This document shows positions 6,009-6,065 of a stretch of DNA of 6,065 bases, piece after piece. The translations under genes were made by a program, and so were the position numbers. Where the stretch lies: the NCBI GenBank assembly GCA_002402275.1, contig DHFN01000097.1, positions 1 to 6,065 of the forward strand, written 5' to 3'. The DNA comes from Anaerolineales bacterium UBA4823 (GTDB taxonomy: Bacteria; Chloroflexota; Anaerolineae; Anaerolineales; UBA4823). Positions within the stretch are counted from its first letter, which is position 1, and every line of letters begins with the position of its first letter. Below the pieces are notes generated by a model, which was given only the letters and a program-made list of their open reading frames with translations, had not been told where the DNA came from and did no database searches.

Positions 6009-6025
6009 AAAGTGGTATATGGTAT
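6009..6025 (+). promoter_or_regulatory. Operator-like repeat, direct copy 2
   Basis: AAAGTGGTATATGGTAT, offset 158 bp from copy 1, about 15 helical turns. Direct copies on the same DNA face would suit cooperative or looped binding (inference). It lies upstream of the repressor promoter and overlaps the predicted start of the rightward promoter candidate. Confidence 0.6.
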
Positions 6026-6065
6026 AGATTATTGAAACACCCCTGAGAGATTATTCCAAAAGAAG

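Larger units (their letters stand above)
5802..6065. other. AT-rich control region upstream of the repressor, no gene seen
   Basis: Apart from the promoter, operators and dyads listed separately, the 264 nt contain only open stretches of about a dozen codons or fewer without ribosome sites, for example an ATG at 5992 giving 11 codons. The last ~40 nt show nothing I recognise. Whether a divergent gene or the end of a neighbouring gene follows cannot be seen from this window. Confidence 0.6.

Noticed and set aside
6044..6049. CTGAGA near the right edge, a core motif of TPP riboswitches
   Set aside because: The expected upstream helix and GGGG-containing 5' strand are absent and the window ends soon after. 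A six-base match is not enough.

Overview
The window holds one leftward (minus-strand) gene cluster and its regulatory region. In transcription order, right to left, it contains: a GntR/HutC-type repressor (4983-5801), a 12-helix APC-superfamily permease (3249-4865), a calcineurin-like metallophosphoesterase (2168-3145), a nucleotidyltransferase-fold protein of unknown function (1376-2158), and an FGGY-family carbohydrate kinase (1370 leftwards) that runs off the left edge before its stop codon. No plus-strand gene, tRNA, rRNA, CRISPR array or mobile element could be supported.

Organism: a bacterium of moderate G+C with strong Shine-Dalgarno sites (AGGAGG, AGGTGA) and a sigma-70-like promoter. 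The general character of the permease, kinase and phosphoesterase is reminiscent of Chloroflexota (Anaerolineae-like), but this is an impression and not a demonstrated assignment.

Region by region. (1) 1-2170: kinase, NTase-like protein and the end of the phosphoesterase are packed with gaps of 5 and 9 nt. The kinase Shine-Dalgarno overlaps the stop codon of the gene before it, so these three genes almost certainly share a transcript and are translationally coupled. (2) 3146-3248: a 103-nt gap containing a long hairpin between permease and phosphoesterase. (3) 4866-4982: a 117-nt gap with a weaker hairpin and a strong permease ribosome-binding site. (4) 5802-6065: an AT-rich control region with a good promoter for the repressor, two small dyads, a weaker rightward promoter candidate, and three copies of the 9-mer AAGTGGTAT. 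Two copies are direct and one is inverted. They are the best candidates for the repressor's operators.

How the genes may work together (inference): the permease imports a small solute, the FGGY kinase phosphorylates a sugar- or polyol-like compound, and the phosphoesterase and NTase-like protein process a phosphorylated or nucleotide-linked form. The repressor's UTRA domain would sense the inducer. An APC permease paired with an FGGY kinase, plus an NTase-fold/phosphoesterase pair, matches no catabolic operon I can name. That makes the cluster a reasonable candidate for an uncharacterised pathway. The substrate cannot be read from sequence.
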